From assembly GCF_003074135.1 (NCBI RefSeq), contig NZ_PPDK01000001.1, positions 2,480,001-2,544,000 of the forward strand: DNA of 64,000 nucleotides. The letters run 5' to 3'. The position numbers were made by a program, and so were the translations under genes. This DNA is from Euzebya tangerina. Lineage in GTDB: Bacteria > Actinomycetota > Nitriliruptoria > Euzebyales > Euzebyaceae. This document shows, in pieces, positions 48,722 to 58,235 of this stretch; position 1 is the stretch's first letter; every line of letters starts with the position of its first letter. The notes below the pieces were generated by a model, which was given only the letters and a program-made list of their open reading frames with translations, had not been told where the DNA came from and ran no database searches.

Positions 48722-48763
48722 ACACTGCCGGGACGCGCAACACCGGTGCTCCGCGTCCGATGG

Positions 48764-51700
48764 TCACAGACCGGCGGAGGCCACCACGGCATCACATGCC
48801 GCTTCGCTGGCCGCGCAGATGATGGTCCCCCCGTCGTCAGCGGGATCGAATGCGGCGTCCAGGAACGCCTGGGTCTCGGGTGGCACGTCATCGCCGTTGA
48901 CCAAGACGATCGGGGCGTCGGACGCTGCTGACAGACCGGCGAGGGTGAACCCGGCCGCCCAGGCGTTGTCGCCCTGACCCTCGAGGACGATGATTCGCTG
49001 CGCTGGGTTCTCGGCGTCGAAGCCGCGGATGTTGGCTATGGCGACCGCCGTGGCGAAGCGGTTGGGGCCGCTCACCCGGGTGCTTGCCACGCCCAACTCC
49101 GTCAGGCGGTCAGTGACGGCCTCGGCGACCGCGTCGATGCCGCCGATGACCGTGGTGCTCTCGATCTCGCTGGCTGCCAGATAGGCGTCCGTCGACGCGG
49201 TCAGCACATCCGGCTGGGTCAGCAGGATCGGGGTGCCGCCCACAGCCCCGTACGCACCCACGGCGAGGGAGTCGGCAAACGCCTGGGTCGGATCCGCGTC
49301 ACCCGTTGGATAGGCGCGCGCCAGGATGGAGTCCGTCGTGGTGTCGGTGTCAGTGCCGGTATCGGTCTCGGTGTCGGTACCGGTGTCCGGACCCATACCC
49401 GCGGTAGCCGTCAGGGCCAGGCTGCTGATCTCCAGAGCTGTCTCGACCCTCGTCTCGCCGGCCGTCCGGCTGACCGCGAACCCTGAGGTCACGAGCTCCT
49501 CCTCCACCGCTTGGCTGATGGCCGCCACGCCGCCGAGGATCCGGACCTGGGTTGCGCCGAGTCGCCGCAGTTCGGCCAGGACGGCGTTCTCCAGCGTGTC
49601 AGGGTTGTTCAGCAGGAGCGAGGTTCCGCCCGTCTGAATCGCACCCGAGGCCAGCGCGTCTGCGAACACGACATCGGAGGCGATCAGGACCTCGACATCC
49701 GTGCCGGCCAGCGCCCCGTTGTCGGGGTTCACCAGTTGAGAGCCCAGCACCGACAGCGCGGTGTTGTCCGTCTGGGCGGGATCCTCGGGGAGGAGGTTGA
49801 TGACGCCGTCATTCGGGTCGGGGTCGACCGGGTTCGGGTCCGTCGGACCGGGGTCGGTGGGGCCTGGGTCGGTCGGCCCGGGGTCAATCGGGTCATCCCC
49901 AAGATCAAGGCCGACGATCACCGGGTCGTGATCAGAGGACCGGAAGGCGTCGGGGGCGAAGAGCGGGAGCGCGTCGGACTTGCGCTCGAAGCTGCGCTCG
50001 GTCGCATCCTCGACGGTGTCGTTGTAGTCGAGCAGCGGCACCTCGTCGGCGTTGATGTGCCACGAGGTCACCCCTGTCACCTGGTCGGCCATCGGGCTGT
50101 TGGCCATGGCGTAGTCGAGGTACCCCAATTGGCCGTCGAAGAGATAGGTGTAGGCGTCCTCGCCGATCTCGGTCTCGAGCAAGTCCGCGAAGCCGGCGTT
50201 CTCGAGCGTCACGATGGCGTCTTCGTTGCGGTAGGCGTTCAGGTCTCCGAGAATCAGCACATCCGGGTCGCCAGATCCGGTCGGGTCCGTGGCCAGGAAG
50301 TCGGCGATGGCCGCGGCCGCATCGTTGCGGGTCTCCGAACAGTTGGCCTGGCCGTCGACGATGGACTCGTCCTCACCGATGTCGGCGCAGTCAGAGCCCT
50401 TGGACTTCAGGTGGTTGACGGCCGCGGTGAAGACCTCACCGGTCGCGACCTCCGAGAAGGTTTGGACCAGCATCGGTCGGTTCTTGCTGTCGACGAAGCG
50501 CGCGTCGACGCTGGAGTCCAGGATCGCGGAGTCGCCGACCGGAGCAACGGTTGCGGGCTGGTAGATGAAGCCGACCTTGATGGCGTCGGTGCCAATGGGG
50601 CCGGTGTCGATCTGGGCGTACGTGCCCGCGCCGACTACACCGTTCAACGCATCGACCAGGTCTTGCACCGCCAGCGCGGAGTTCTCGATCTCGATCAGCC
50701 CCACGACATCGGCATCCATCTCAGCCAGCGCAGCGACGATCTTGGCTTGTTGCCGATCGAGTTCGGCCTCGGAGTCGGCCCCCCGACACCCGGCATCGTC
50801 GCCGACCGTCGGGTCCGGGCAGACGTTCACGCCGTCGTCGATGGTGGGGAAGTAGTTGAGGACGTTGAAGCTGGCCACGGTGAGGTCGCCGCCGACGTCA
50901 TCTGGCTGGTCCTGCCGTGGCTCGACGTCGGCGAAGGTGTATGCCAGACCGTCGATGGGTCGGATGCGCCAGGCATCGGTGCCGGTCTGTCCGGCGAACG
51001 ACCAGTGCATGACGCCGGTGAGGTCGTCGATGGTCTGGCCACCTCGAAGGGTGTTATCGACGGAGAGCCCGCCCGTCGGCCACGAGGCGGATGGGAAGGG
51101 GTAGGGCTCGTCGGTAGCCCCGTTGGTGGCGTCGTTCTGGTCGTTGTTGTCATCGTCCAGGATGATGCGGCGAGTGGCCAGATCGTCCAGGAATGCTTGG
51201 TAGCCGGCGACGTCGGGCGCCGAGACGTGCGTGAACTGGAATGGGCGAGCCGACTCGGTCAGCACGACCTGCCCGTACCGGGCCAACTCGAAGTACTCGC
51301 TGACCACCAGCGTGTCAGGGAAGGTCACGACCATGCCCTCGACTGCCTCGAAGGTTGCTTCGGCCTCCGTCGACCCACCAGCCGGCATGGCCACCGGCAC
51401 CGCCGGGGGCAGTTCATTGCCCGACGACACGATCGCGAGGTCGACGGCGCCGGACGGCTCGAGCTGGGTCATGCCGAAGAACTCGTCAACGACGGCGTCG
51501 ACCGTGACCTGATCCCCGACCGCCAGGTCCACCGGGCAGAACCCGCGACAGAAGACGAACACCCCCTCGGAGGTCGCTGCATCGGTGTCGGCGTCTGCGT
51601 CCTCCTCCTGCAGGAAGAAGGCGTCCAGCATGTCGTCATCGGTGAACAGCGACGTCACGATGCCCGTGACCTCCACGGTGTCGCCGTCCAGTGGCGAGGC

Positions 51701-53005
51701 GGCGCCGTCACCCTGGACGTCGTGGATCGCCACCGGCGTGCCGTCGAGCCCGCCCGGGCCACCTCCACAGTCGTTGGCCTCACCGGGCGTGTCAGCGGTG
51801 AGGTCGCTGAAGGAACCCGGCTCGAAGTCGCCGGTGCCATCCGGGCAGCGGTAGGCGTGTGCGGTGACGAAACTCCCGTCGCCTGGTACCGCCGTGTCCG
51901 CGTAGCTGAGGTCAGGGGTTGCGTCCCCATCGATGAACGAGACCGCGTCGACGACGGCAGTCCAGGGCTCGCTGTCAAGCGTCCCATCGTCGTTGGTGTC
52001 GTAGTCCTCGCCAGCAGCTCCGGTGAAGCCGGTTACCAGCAGGTAGGTCACCGGGCTGCCGAAGAAGTCGGCATCGGTGTCCAGATCGATGTTGTCGACG
52101 CCTGGGTCCTCGCCGAGCACGTAGAAGCCGTCCGGGGGCATCGTGCCGGCAAGGTCGAAGGCGAAGTCGACCTGACCGGGCGCGAACTCACCGGAGAGGA
52201 TCACCAGGGAGAGGTCGGACAGGTCCTCGTCGGCAGGACCGGTGATCTCGACGTAGTCGCTGTCAGCGCCAGATTGCGAGTGACGGACCTCGTTGATCGT
52301 CACGGCCGGACCTGCCCCGCTCGAGACGGAGATGTCATCGATCCCGATCATCGAGTCCGAGCTGCCGGCGTTGGTGGTGATGATCCGGATGTCGACGCTG
52401 GCCTGATCGTCCGCCGCGGCGGGGAGGGTGACGCTGACGGGCGTCGAGAGCCCGGTGCCGTCGCTGGCGTCCGCGATGTAGCCCGCCGGCAGGTCCGTGA
52501 AGTCCCCGGTGGTGCCGACCCGGTACTGGGTCGCGACCTGTTGGACCGCGTCGCTGGTGTCCAGTTCGACCGCCGAGTAGTCCACGGCGATCCCGCTCTG
52601 CCCGGTCGTGACCACGCGGATGACCAGGTGAGGGGCGTCTGCGGTCCCGGAGCCCTGCAGCGCGACGACACCCTCCGTCTCCAACTCATGGACGCCACCG
52701 GCGGTGGACCCGGCACTCGAGCCCTCGATCACGTCGACTGGCGTCGCAGCTCCGTCGGCCGTGACCGTTCGGGGGTCGACGTCGTTGGCACTCGTCAGAC
52801 CGTCCCCGCGGTACCCGATGATCCCCGGTACCCCGCTCCAATCGTCATCGGCGGTGATCAACCCCCCGTCCTCCCACGCCTGTGAGAAGGGCAGCGGCTG
52901 GGCGGTGTCATCAGCCCGAACAGGTGTGACCAACGAGATGGCCAGCAGCAGGCTCAGCAGCGCCGAGAGTAGGGGAATGGACGGAACCGGACGGCGGATG
53001 ATCAT
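48764..53005 (-). CDS. Secreted ExeM/NucH-type nuclease with cell-wall-binding repeats
   Basis: The 1413-residue protein has a signal peptide ending near 'SLVTPVRA' (residue 31). A lamin-tail domain ('AVTINEVRHSQSGADSDYVE') and an OB-fold region ('VTGIVTSLFTDDDMLDAFFL') precede an endonuclease/exonuclease/phosphatase domain. That domain has 'VASFNVLNYFP', Glu in 'VVGLIEIENSAL', 'LILGDLNAYRNEDAI' and a final 'RSSDHDPVIVGL', as in extracellular nucleases ExeM and NucH. A DPGPT repeat linker then leads to cell-wall-binding type 2-like repeats, interrupted by a Thr/Asp/Glu-rich stretch near nt 49330-49390. It probably digests external DNA at the cell surface. GAGAGG lies about 10 bases before the ATG. 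Confidence 0.92.
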   Translation of the reverse strand: MIIRRPVPSIPLLSALLSLLLAISLVTPVRADDTAQPLPFSQAWEDGGLITADDDWSGVPGIIGYRGDGLTSANDVDPRTVTADGAATPVDVIEGSSAGSTAGGVHELETEGVVALQGSGTADAPHLVIRVVTTGQSGIAVDYSAVELDTSDAVQQVATQYRVGTTGDFTDLPAGYIADASDGTGLSTPVSVTLPAAADDQASVDIRIITTNAGSSDSMIGIDDISVSSGAGPAVTINEVRHSQSGADSDYVEITGPADEDLSDLSLVILSGEFAPGQVDFAFDLAGTMPPDGFYVLGEDPGVDNIDLDTDADFFGSPVTYLLVTGFTGAAGEDYDTNDDGTLDSEPWTAVVDAVSFIDGDATPDLSYADTAVPGDGSFVTAHAYRCPDGTGDFEPGSFSDLTADTPGEANDCGGGPGGLDGTPVAIHDVQGDGAASPLDGDTVEVTGIVTSLFTDDDMLDAFFLQEEDADADTDAATSEGVFVFCRGFCPVDLAVGDQVTVDAVVDEFFGMTQLEPSGAVDLAIVSSGNELPPAVPVAMPAGGSTEAEATFEAVEGMVVTFPDTLVVSEYFELARYGQVVLTESARPFQFTHVSAPDVAGYQAFLDDLATRRIILDDDNNDQNDATNGATDEPYPFPSASWPTGGLSVDNTLRGGQTIDDLTGVMHWSFAGQTGTDAWRIRPIDGLAYTFADVEPRQDQPDDVGGDLTVASFNVLNYFPTIDDGVNVCPDPTVGDDAGCRGADSEAELDRQQAKIVAALAEMDADVVGLIEIENSALAVQDLVDALNGVVGAGTYAQIDTGPIGTDAIKVGFIYQPATVAPVGDSAILDSSVDARFVDSKNRPMLVQTFSEVATGEVFTAAVNHLKSKGSDCADIGEDESIVDGQANCSETRNDAAAAIADFLATDPTGSGDPDVLILGDLNAYRNEDAIVTLENAGFADLLETEIGEDAYTYLFDGQLGYLDYAMANSPMADQVTGVTSWHINADEVPLLDYNDTVEDATERSFERKSDALPLFAPDAFRSSDHDPVIVGLDLGDDPIDPGPTDPGPTDPGPTDPNPVDPDPNDGVINLLPEDPAQTDNTALSVLGSQLVNPDNGALAGTDVEVLIASDVVFADALASGAIQTGGTSLLLNNPDTLENAVLAELRRLGATQVRILGGVAAISQAVEEELVTSGFAVSRTAGETRVETALEISSLALTATAGMGPDTGTDTETDTGTDTDTTTDSILARAYPTGDADPTQAFADSLAVGAYGAVGGTPILLTQPDVLTASTDAYLAASEIESTTVIGGIDAVAEAVTDRLTELGVASTRVSGPNRFATAVAIANIRGFDAENPAQRIIVLEGQGDNAWAAGFTLAGLSAASDAPIVLVNGDDVPPETQAFLDAAFDPADDGGTIICAASEAACDAVVASAGL

Positions 53006-53047
53006 GACTGCGCGGCCTCTCGATGGATGTTCTTGCGGAGCAGCAGA

Positions 53048-53053
53048 CTAGTA
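53048..53053 (-). promoter_or_regulatory. Candidate -10 (TACTAG) of the nuclease gene
   Basis: On the minus strand TACTAG lies about 43 bases before the nuclease ATG, giving a normal leader. Close by, ACAGG and CCTGT form an inverted repeat spaced by 10 bases in the divergent nuclease/tetR region. Confidence 0.35.
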
Positions 53054-53106
53054 CAGGCCTGCGACCGCCTGTCCATCAGGTGACGAGGAGATGAAGCTGT
53101 CCGCGA

Positions 53107-53112
53107 TACCGT
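53107..53112 (+). promoter_or_regulatory. -10 hexamer TACCGT, leaderless promoter of the TetR gene
   Basis: TACCGT ends 8 bases before the ATG at 53121, supporting that start over the ATG at 53091. Confidence 0.45.
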
Positions 53113-53120
53113 TCACCACG

Positions 53121-53735
53121 ATGGCCAGGATGACCGCCGGCGAGCGACGAGATCAGCTGATCGGCGTCGCCAAGGAGACCTTCGCCGAGTTGGGTTACGA
53201 CGGTGCCAGCGTCGAGGAGATCGCTGCGCGGGCTGGGGTGTCCAAACCCGTCGTCTACGAGCACTTCGGTGGCAAGGAGGGGATCTACGCCGTCGTTGTT
53301 GATCGTGAGGCCACGCGCCTGCTGGACAAGATCAGTGCCTACATCGACGACAAGAACGGCGGGCGACAGATCATCAACGCCTCCGCGCTGGCGTTCCTCC
53401 ACTACATCGAGGAGGATCCGGCGGCCTTCCGGGTCCTGACCCGAGACTCGCCGGCGTCCGTGACGACCCCGGGCATCGCCGGCCTGTTGAGCGACGTCGC
53501 CGACAAGGCGGCAGGGGTGCTCGCGGCGTTCTTCGACCGCTCTGGGCTTGATCCCGCCACCGCGCCGTTGTACGCCGGTGCCCTGGTCGGCATGGTCGCC
53601 TACGTCGGGTCGTGGTGGGCGACGGCCCGGGAGCCGTCAGCAGAAGAGGTGGCCCAACACATCACCGCCCTGGCGTACCACGGGCTTCGCGACCTGCCTC
53701 ACCACCCCGCCGGCGGCTCCTCACCCTCAAGCTGA
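53121..53735 (+). CDS. TetR/AcrR family transcriptional regulator
   Basis: The 204-residue protein has an N-terminal TetR DNA-binding domain: 'RRDQLIGVAKETFAELGYDG', then 'ASVEEIAARAGVSKPVVYEH' and 'FGGKEGIYAVV'. The helical C-terminal domain would bind a small ligand. An ATG at 53091 would add ten residues; the -10 hexamer just before 53121 favours the shorter form. It converges on the acyl-ACP desaturase gene, whose upstream region holds a tandem palindrome of the size TetR dimers bind. A role as regulator of the desaturase is inferred from this alone. Confidence 0.88.
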   Translation: MARMTAGERRDQLIGVAKETFAELGYDGASVEEIAARAGVSKPVVYEHFGGKEGIYAVVVDREATRLLDKISAYIDDKNGGRQIINASALAFLHYIEEDPAAFRVLTRDSPASVTTPGIAGLLSDVADKAAGVLAAFFDRSGLDPATAPLYAGALVGMVAYVGSWWATAREPSAEEVAQHITALAYHGLRDLPHHPAGGSSPSS

Positions 53736-53821
53736 GGTGGAGGGTCAGGCTGGAACGTTCTTCCAGTTGTTGACGCAGCGACAGGCAGGCTCACCCTGCG
53801 TCGATGCGCAACTTCCAGGAA

Positions 53822-54772
53822 TTAGGAGACCAGTTTGCGGTCGCGCGATTCGGCTCGTTGCCGCTTCTTCTCACGACGCTCCTCGAACCGTGTGGCCTGG
53901 GCATCCAAGTTCTCGATGAACTGGGCCAACTCCTCACGACGCTGTTCTGCGGCCGAATCGAGCCCCTCCATCTCGAAGATGCCCCACTTGCGCAGAATCG
54001 GCCACACGACGTCATCGTGGTGAACCCGCAGGTCATAGATGCCTGCGAGCGCTATCTGGGCGGCCATCCGGTTGAAGTTCGGGATTCCGTCGCCCGGCAT
54101 CGAGAATCCCATGACCTCGGCCGCGACGGCCTCGACGACCCCGTTCGGGTCCACGTGCTTCGCCGCGTCCATCATGTCCCGGTAGAAGAGCATGTGGAGG
54201 TTCTCGTCCTTGGAGATCCGCTCCATGATCCGGTCGGCCACCGGGTCCCCGGAGTACTTTCCGGTGTTGCGGTGACTGATGCGCGTGGCCAGTTCCTGGA
54301 ACGAGACGTAGGCAATTCCGCGCAGGGTGTTCTTCCCGTCCGCGTCGTAGCCGACCTCCATGGCCCCCATCCGACCGTCCTCGAGCTTCTTCGGGTCTTC
54401 GTTGCGGGTCAACATGAGGTAGTCCCGTAGCACGATCGAGTGTCGCCCCTCCTCCGCGGTCCAGCGGTGGACCCACGACATCCACGCCGTGTCCTTCTTG
54501 CCGAACATCGAGTAGATCTCGCGGTGGTAGGAGGGAAGGTTGTCCTCCGTCATCAGGTTCATGAAGAAGGCGGTCCGTGCGACACCGTCGAGGCTGGGCT
54601 GGTCGGGGGTCCAGGGCTCAGCCTCGAAGTCCCGCCCGTCGCCGTAGGGCACGTAGTCGTGGGGGTACCACATCTCCACGACCTTCATGTGGCGGTTGAG
54701 GTACTGCTCCGCCATCGGTTCGAGCTCGTTCAGGAGGTCGGCGTCGGAGAGGCGAGTGGCCATGGTCTGCAT
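53822..54772 (-). CDS. Acyl-ACP desaturase (di-iron, DesA-like)
   Basis: The 316-residue protein matches soluble acyl-ACP desaturases, which place a cis double bond in fatty acids. Di-iron ligands are seen as Glu76 in 'LMTEDNLPSYHREI', the Glu107-Glu108/His111 cluster in 'WTAEEGRHSIVLRDY' and 'ISKDENLHMLFYRDMM'. These match the DesA1/DesA2-like proteins of mycobacteria. The C-terminus is a charged helical tail. A second ATG lies at 54761-54763. Control by the tandem palindrome at 54795-54823, which overlaps the likely promoter, is probable. The electron donor is not nearby. Confidence 0.9.
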   Translation of the reverse strand: MQTMATRLSDADLLNELEPMAEQYLNRHMKVVEMWYPHDYVPYGDGRDFEAEPWTPDQPSLDGVARTAFFMNLMTEDNLPSYHREIYSMFGKKDTAWMSWVHRWTAEEGRHSIVLRDYLMLTRNEDPKKLEDGRMGAMEVGYDADGKNTLRGIAYVSFQELATRISHRNTGKYSGDPVADRIMERISKDENLHMLFYRDMMDAAKHVDPNGVVEAVAAEVMGFSMPGDGIPNFNRMAAQIALAGIYDLRVHHDDVVWPILRKWGIFEMEGLDSAAEQRREELAQFIENLDAQATRFEERREKKRQRAESRDRKLVS

Positions 54773-54794
54773 CCAGTTCCGTCGGGGGTCAGGG

Positions 54795-54823
54795 TTACGG
54801 TTGCGTAAGTTACGGTAGCGTAG
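54795..54823. promoter_or_regulatory. Tandem palindromic operator upstream of the desaturase
   Basis: TTACG-GTTG-CGTAA (54795-54808, perfect) and TTACG-GTAG-CGTAG (54810-54823, one mismatch) repeat with a 15-base period. On the minus strand the second site includes TACGCT and TACCGT, both possible -10 hexamers for the desaturase, so bound repressor would block transcription. Confidence 0.65.
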
Positions 54824-54910
54824 GTTGCCTCCGGGCGTCTACCGCAGATACGTGTCCGACGGGTCGGGCCGGGTTGGGACCGCAGCCTGATCCTGAGCCT
54901 AGAGCAGGCG

Positions 54911-54916
54911 TAGGAT
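54911..54916 (+). promoter_or_regulatory. -10 hexamer TAGGAT, leaderless promoter of the HIT gene
   Basis: TAGGAT ends 6 bases before the ATG at 54923. Confidence 0.5.
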
Positions 54917-54922
54917 CCGGGC

Positions 54923-55351
54923 ATGGCGACCCTGTTCACGATGATCATCGACGGCGACCTACCCGGCCGATTCGTCTGGGAGGACGAGGTGTGCGTGGCC
55001 TTCCTGACGATCGAGCCCCTGACGCCCGGACACACCCTGGTCGTGCCGCGGCGGGAGTTCGACCACTGGTTGGACGCCCCGGCGGATCTCAGGGCGCACC
55101 TGTTCGAGGTGTGCCACGAGATCTCAGGAGCCATCGACCAGGCCTACCAGCCGGAGAAGGTCGGCCTGATGATCGCCGGCCTCGAAGTACCGCATCTCCA
55201 CATCCACCTGGCCGCGATCAACGAGTTGTCCGACCTCGACTTCGCCGGGGTGGACCGTGACCCGGATGCAACGGCCCTTGACGAGGCAGCCAGCCGGATT
55301 CGACAGGCCCTGCGTGACCGAGGGGCCGCAGGGGTCTCGGACCGCGGCTGA
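54923..55351 (+). CDS. HIT family protein
   Basis: The 142-residue protein belongs to the histidine triad superfamily of nucleotide hydrolases and transferases. The signature is His91, His93 and His95 in 'VPHLHIHLAAI', with 'MIIDGDLPGRFVWEDEVCVA' and 'LTPGHTLVVPRREFDHWLD' upstream. HIT enzymes split AMP-linked compounds; the exact substrate is not predictable. The gene is the last before the copper operon, which starts 48 bases downstream on the same strand with its own regulated promoter. Confidence 0.92.
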   Translation: MATLFTMIIDGDLPGRFVWEDEVCVAFLTIEPLTPGHTLVVPRREFDHWLDAPADLRAHLFEVCHEISGAIDQAYQPEKVGLMIAGLEVPHLHIHLAAINELSDLDFAGVDRDPDATALDEAASRIRQALRDRGAAGVSDRG

Positions 55352-55373
55352 CGGGCCAAGCCGTGTGAGCGGG

Positions 55374-55390
55374 TACCCCTGGGGGGTATA
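55374..55390 (+). promoter_or_regulatory. CsoR-type copper operator
   Basis: TACCCC and GGGGTA form an inverted repeat within TACCCCTGGGGGGTATA, the pattern bound by CsoR copper repressors. It overlaps the -10 hexamer of copZ. Confidence 0.75.
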
Positions 55391-55392
55391 GT
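55387..55392 (+). promoter_or_regulatory. -10 hexamer TATAGT, leaderless promoter of the copper operon
   Basis: TATAGT ends 7 bases before the copZ ATG and overlaps the CsoR-type operator. Confidence 0.6.
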
Positions 55393-55399
55393 CGGTGCT

Positions 55400-55612
55400 A
55401 TGCAGACCACCGATACCATCAGCGTTCCCGAGATCCACTGCGACCACTGCAAGACCTCGATCGAGGGGGCTCTCAATCCACTCGACGGGATCACCGAGGC
55501 CACGGTCGACGTCCAGGATGCCAGCGTGACGGTGACGTTCGATCCGGCGCTCATCGATCGCCGCGCGCTGGTCGGGGCCATCGAGGACCAAGGCTATGAG
55601 GTCCCCTCATGA
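55400..55612 (+). CDS. copZ: Copper chaperone CopZ (heavy-metal-associated domain)
   Basis: This 70-residue HMA protein carries copper in the cytoplasm and hands it to the exporter. The metal site is Cys14 and Cys17 in '[12 protein letters not shown]', and '[20 protein letters not shown]' completes the ferredoxin-like fold. Many relatives have MxCxxC; here the first position is His. Its ATG follows a -10 hexamer by 7 bases. The TGA overlaps the ATG of copA, so the genes are coupled. Confidence 0.93.
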   Translation: MQTTDTISVPEIHCDHCKTSIEGALNPLDGITEATVDVQDASVTVTFDPALIDRRALVGAIEDQGYEVPS

Positions 55613-57846
55613 GCGCGCTCGATGACGCCGTCGGGAAGACGTCGACCACGTCGGCGGAGCTCGTCTTCGATGTCGAGGGGATGACCTGCGGGTCGTGCGC
55701 GGCCCGGGTGCAGCGAGTCCTCGGCAAGGAGGACGGCGTGGTTGACGCACGGGTCAACTACGCGACGGGCATGGCCCACGTCGACGTCGGTCCGGACGTG
55801 GCCGAAGACAGCCTGCACGAATCAGTCAGCCGCATCGGGTACGAGCTCGTGCCGCACCGGGACGCGGCGGCACGGCGGCGTGAACAGGAGGATGAGGAGA
55901 CGAGGTGGCGACGCCGGCTGGTGATCGGCATCCCCATCGCAGCGCTGTTCGGCGTCATGATGGCCCTCGGTCTCTCGGGCGGAGAGATGCCGGGGTGGTT
56001 CGAGAACGGTGTCGCGCCGCTGCTGGCGACGGTCACCGTGTTCGGCATCGGCTGGCCGTTCCTGCGGGAGGCAGCGCGCAGAGCCCGAGCGCTGACCACC
56101 AACATGGACACGCTGATCGCCATCGGAACGGTGTCGGCATGGGCCTTCTCGCTCGCGCAGTGGTTGGGTGGCCGGACCCCGCGGTACTGGGATGCCCCGG
56201 TGTTCATCGTGGTGTTCCTCGTGGCCGGCCGCTACGCCGAGGCACGTGCCAAGAGTCGCGCGGGTGACGCGCTGCAGTCGCTGCTCGAACTTGGTGCCAA
56301 GGAGGCCCGACGTCTCGACCCGGAGACCGGTGAGGAGACGGGGATGGTCGATGTCCTCGAGCTCGAGCTGGACGACCACATCCGGGTTCGGCCCGGTGAG
56401 ACGATCCCGGTCGATGGCGAGGTCGTGGCTGGCTCGACCGCCGTCGACGAGTCGATGCTGACGGGTGAGAGCGCGCCCGTGGAGAAGACGGTCGGCGACC
56501 CCGTGACGGGGGCCACCATCAACGCCGGCGGCGCCATCACCGTCGCCGTCAAGGCGGTCGGGGGTCGAAGCAAGCTGGCGCAGATGGCGGCGTTGGTCCA
56601 GCGGGCCCAGGACAGCAAGGGTGAGGCGCAGCGCCTGGCCGATCGTGTGTCCGCGGTCTTCGTCCCCATCGTCATCGTGATCGCGCTCGTGACCGCCGCG
56701 ATCTGGCTGCTCGTTTCGGGCGATGTCGCGGAAGCCGTCACCGCCGCCGTGAGCGTGCTGATCATCGCCTGCCCCTGTGCTCTGGGGCTGGCAACGCCGA
56801 TGGCGATGATGGTCGGGACGGGGCGCGCCGCCCAACTCGGCATCGTCGTGAAGGGCATCGAGGCGCTGGAGCAGACCCGGCGCGTGGACACCGTGGTCTT
56901 CGACAAGACGGGCACGCTGACCGAGGGTCGGATGTCCGTGGTTGCGGTCCACGGTGACGACGACGTCCTGGCCAAGGTCGCGGCAGTCGAGCAGGACTCA
57001 GAACACCCGATCGGTGCGGCGATCGTGGAGGCCGCCGAGCAGGTGGACCAGTCGGCGGAGGTGACCGACTTCACGGCTCACGCCGGACGAGGGGTCTCCG
57101 CCACGGTGGATGGCCAGACCGTGTACGTCGGTACCCGGCGGCTGTTGGCCGAGGAGGACCTCACGGTGGCGGAGGAGTTCGAGCAGTTGGCAGCGAAGGC
57201 CGAGTCGACGGGTGCGACCGTGGTGTTCGCCGGCTGGGATGGCCGGTGCACCGGCGTCATCTCCGTCGCCGACACCGTCAAGTCGAGCGCCGTTGGCGTC
57301 GTGGATGCCCTTCGTGACATGGGGGTGGACGTGGCCATGATCACGGGGGACAACCAGCGCACGGCGCGGTCGATCGCCGACGACCTTCGCATCACCACCG
57401 TTCTGGCCGAGGTGCTGCCGGAGGACAAGCAGGCCGAGGTGGAGCGTCTGCAGGGACAGGGTCTGACCGTCGCCATGGTCGGTGATGGTGTAAACGATGC
57501 ACCTGCCCTCGCCCAGGCCGACCTCGGGATAGCGATGGGGACGGGAACAGACGTGGCGATCGAGGCGTCCGATCTGACCCTGATGGCCGGCCGGCTGCAG
57601 TCGGTCCCGACCGCGATGCGCCTGGCTGCGGGGACCGAGCGGACCATCCGTCAGAACTTGGCCTGGGCCTTCGGGTACAACACCCTGGCCATCCCGGTGG
57701 CGGCGCTCGGGCTGTTGACGCCGGCTGTGGCGGGCGCGGCGATGGCCTTCTCGTCGGTGTCGGTGGTGCTGAACAGCCTACGGCTGCGCCGCTTCGGTCA
57801 GGTTGAGGCCCGTGGGGCGGACGATCAGATGGAGGTGGCTCGGTGA
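55609..57846 (+). CDS. copA: Copper-exporting P1B-type ATPase CopA
   Basis: The 745-residue pump exports Cu(I) and has one N-terminal metal-binding domain ('[19 protein letters not shown]', Cys27 and Cys30). The transmembrane metal site is the CPC motif in '[17 protein letters not shown]'. The phosphorylation motif is '[13 protein letters not shown]', with 'TGES', the HP of 'SEHPIGAAI' and '[20 protein letters not shown]'. All catalytic elements are present. It overlaps copZ by four bases and csoR by four bases, forming a three-gene operon under a CsoR operator. Confidence 0.96.
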   Translation: MSALDDAVGKTSTTSAELVFDVEGMTCGSCAARVQRVLGKEDGVVDARVNYATGMAHVDVGPDVAEDSLHESVSRIGYELVPHRDAAARRREQEDEETRWRRRLVIGIPIAALFGVMMALGLSGGEMPGWFENGVAPLLATVTVFGIGWPFLREAARRARALTTNMDTLIAIGTVSAWAFSLAQWLGGRTPRYWDAPVFIVVFLVAGRYAEARAKSRAGDALQSLLELGAKEARRLDPETGEETGMVDVLELELDDHIRVRPGETIPVDGEVVAGSTAVDESMLTGESAPVEKTVGDPVTGATINAGGAITVAVKAVGGRSKLAQMAALVQRAQDSKGEAQRLADRVSAVFVPIVIVIALVTAAIWLLVSGDVAEAVTAAVSVLIIACPCALGLATPMAMMVGTGRAAQLGIVVKGIEALEQTRRVDTVVFDKTGTLTEGRMSVVAVHGDDDVLAKVAAVEQDSEHPIGAAIVEAAEQVDQSAEVTDFTAHAGRGVSATVDGQTVYVGTRRLLAEEDLTVAEEFEQLAAKAESTGATVVFAGWDGRCTGVISVADTVKSSAVGVVDALRDMGVDVAMITGDNQRTARSIADDLRITTVLAEVLPEDKQAEVERLQGQGLTVAMVGDGVNDAPALAQADLGIAMGTGTDVAIEASDLTLMAGRLQSVPTAMRLAAGTERTIRQNLAWAFGYNTLAIPVAALGLLTPAVAGAAMAFSSVSVVLNSLRLRRFGQVEARGADDQMEVAR

Positions 57847-58142
57847 GCGCGGAGCCCGGGTACGTGACCGGCGGTGACCAGGCCGCCCTGCTTCGGCGCC
57901 TCAAGCGGATCGAGGGGCAGGTGCGAGGCGTCCACCGGATGGTGGAGGAGGACACCTACTGCATCGACGTGTTGACCCAGGTCTCGGCGATCAAGAGAGG
58001 CCTCGAGAAGGTGAGCGTGCTGCTGGTGGAGGACCACCTTCGTGGCTGCGTGCTGGACGCAGCCAAGTCGGGTGATGACGCGGAGGCCGACGCCCACCTG
58101 ACTGAGGTGACGACGGCCCTGGGCCGCCTCCTCCGCAGCTAG
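57843..58142 (+). CDS. csoR: Copper-sensing transcriptional repressor CsoR
   Basis: The 99-residue all-helical repressor releases DNA when Cu(I) binds. The copper ligands Cys40, His65 and Cys69 are seen in '[11 protein letters not shown]' and '[12 protein letters not shown]', which is the CsoR pattern and separates it from FrmR or RcnR. '[20 protein letters not shown]' is the conserved N-terminal helix. Its GTG overlaps the copA stop. It likely represses its own operon through the palindrome at 55374-55390, so copper induces export. Confidence 0.93.
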   Translation: MSAEPGYVTGGDQAALLRRLKRIEGQVRGVHRMVEEDTYCIDVLTQVSAIKRGLEKVSVLLVEDHLRGCVLDAAKSGDDAEADAHLTEVTTALGRLLRS

Positions 58143-58235
58143 CGCCCCACACCTGTACTCCGCCTCGGGTCACCGTTACCGTGGAAGGCCCGCCGGCCGA
58201 ACCCCACGTCACCTACGCCGAAACGGAGCATCCGC

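Noticed and set aside
49511-52885. A 1124-codon open frame on the plus strand opposite the nuclease gene
   Set aside because: It is antisense to a gene with a signal peptide and clear domains, shows no domain of its own, and arises because GC-rich codon use removes stops in the opposite frame.
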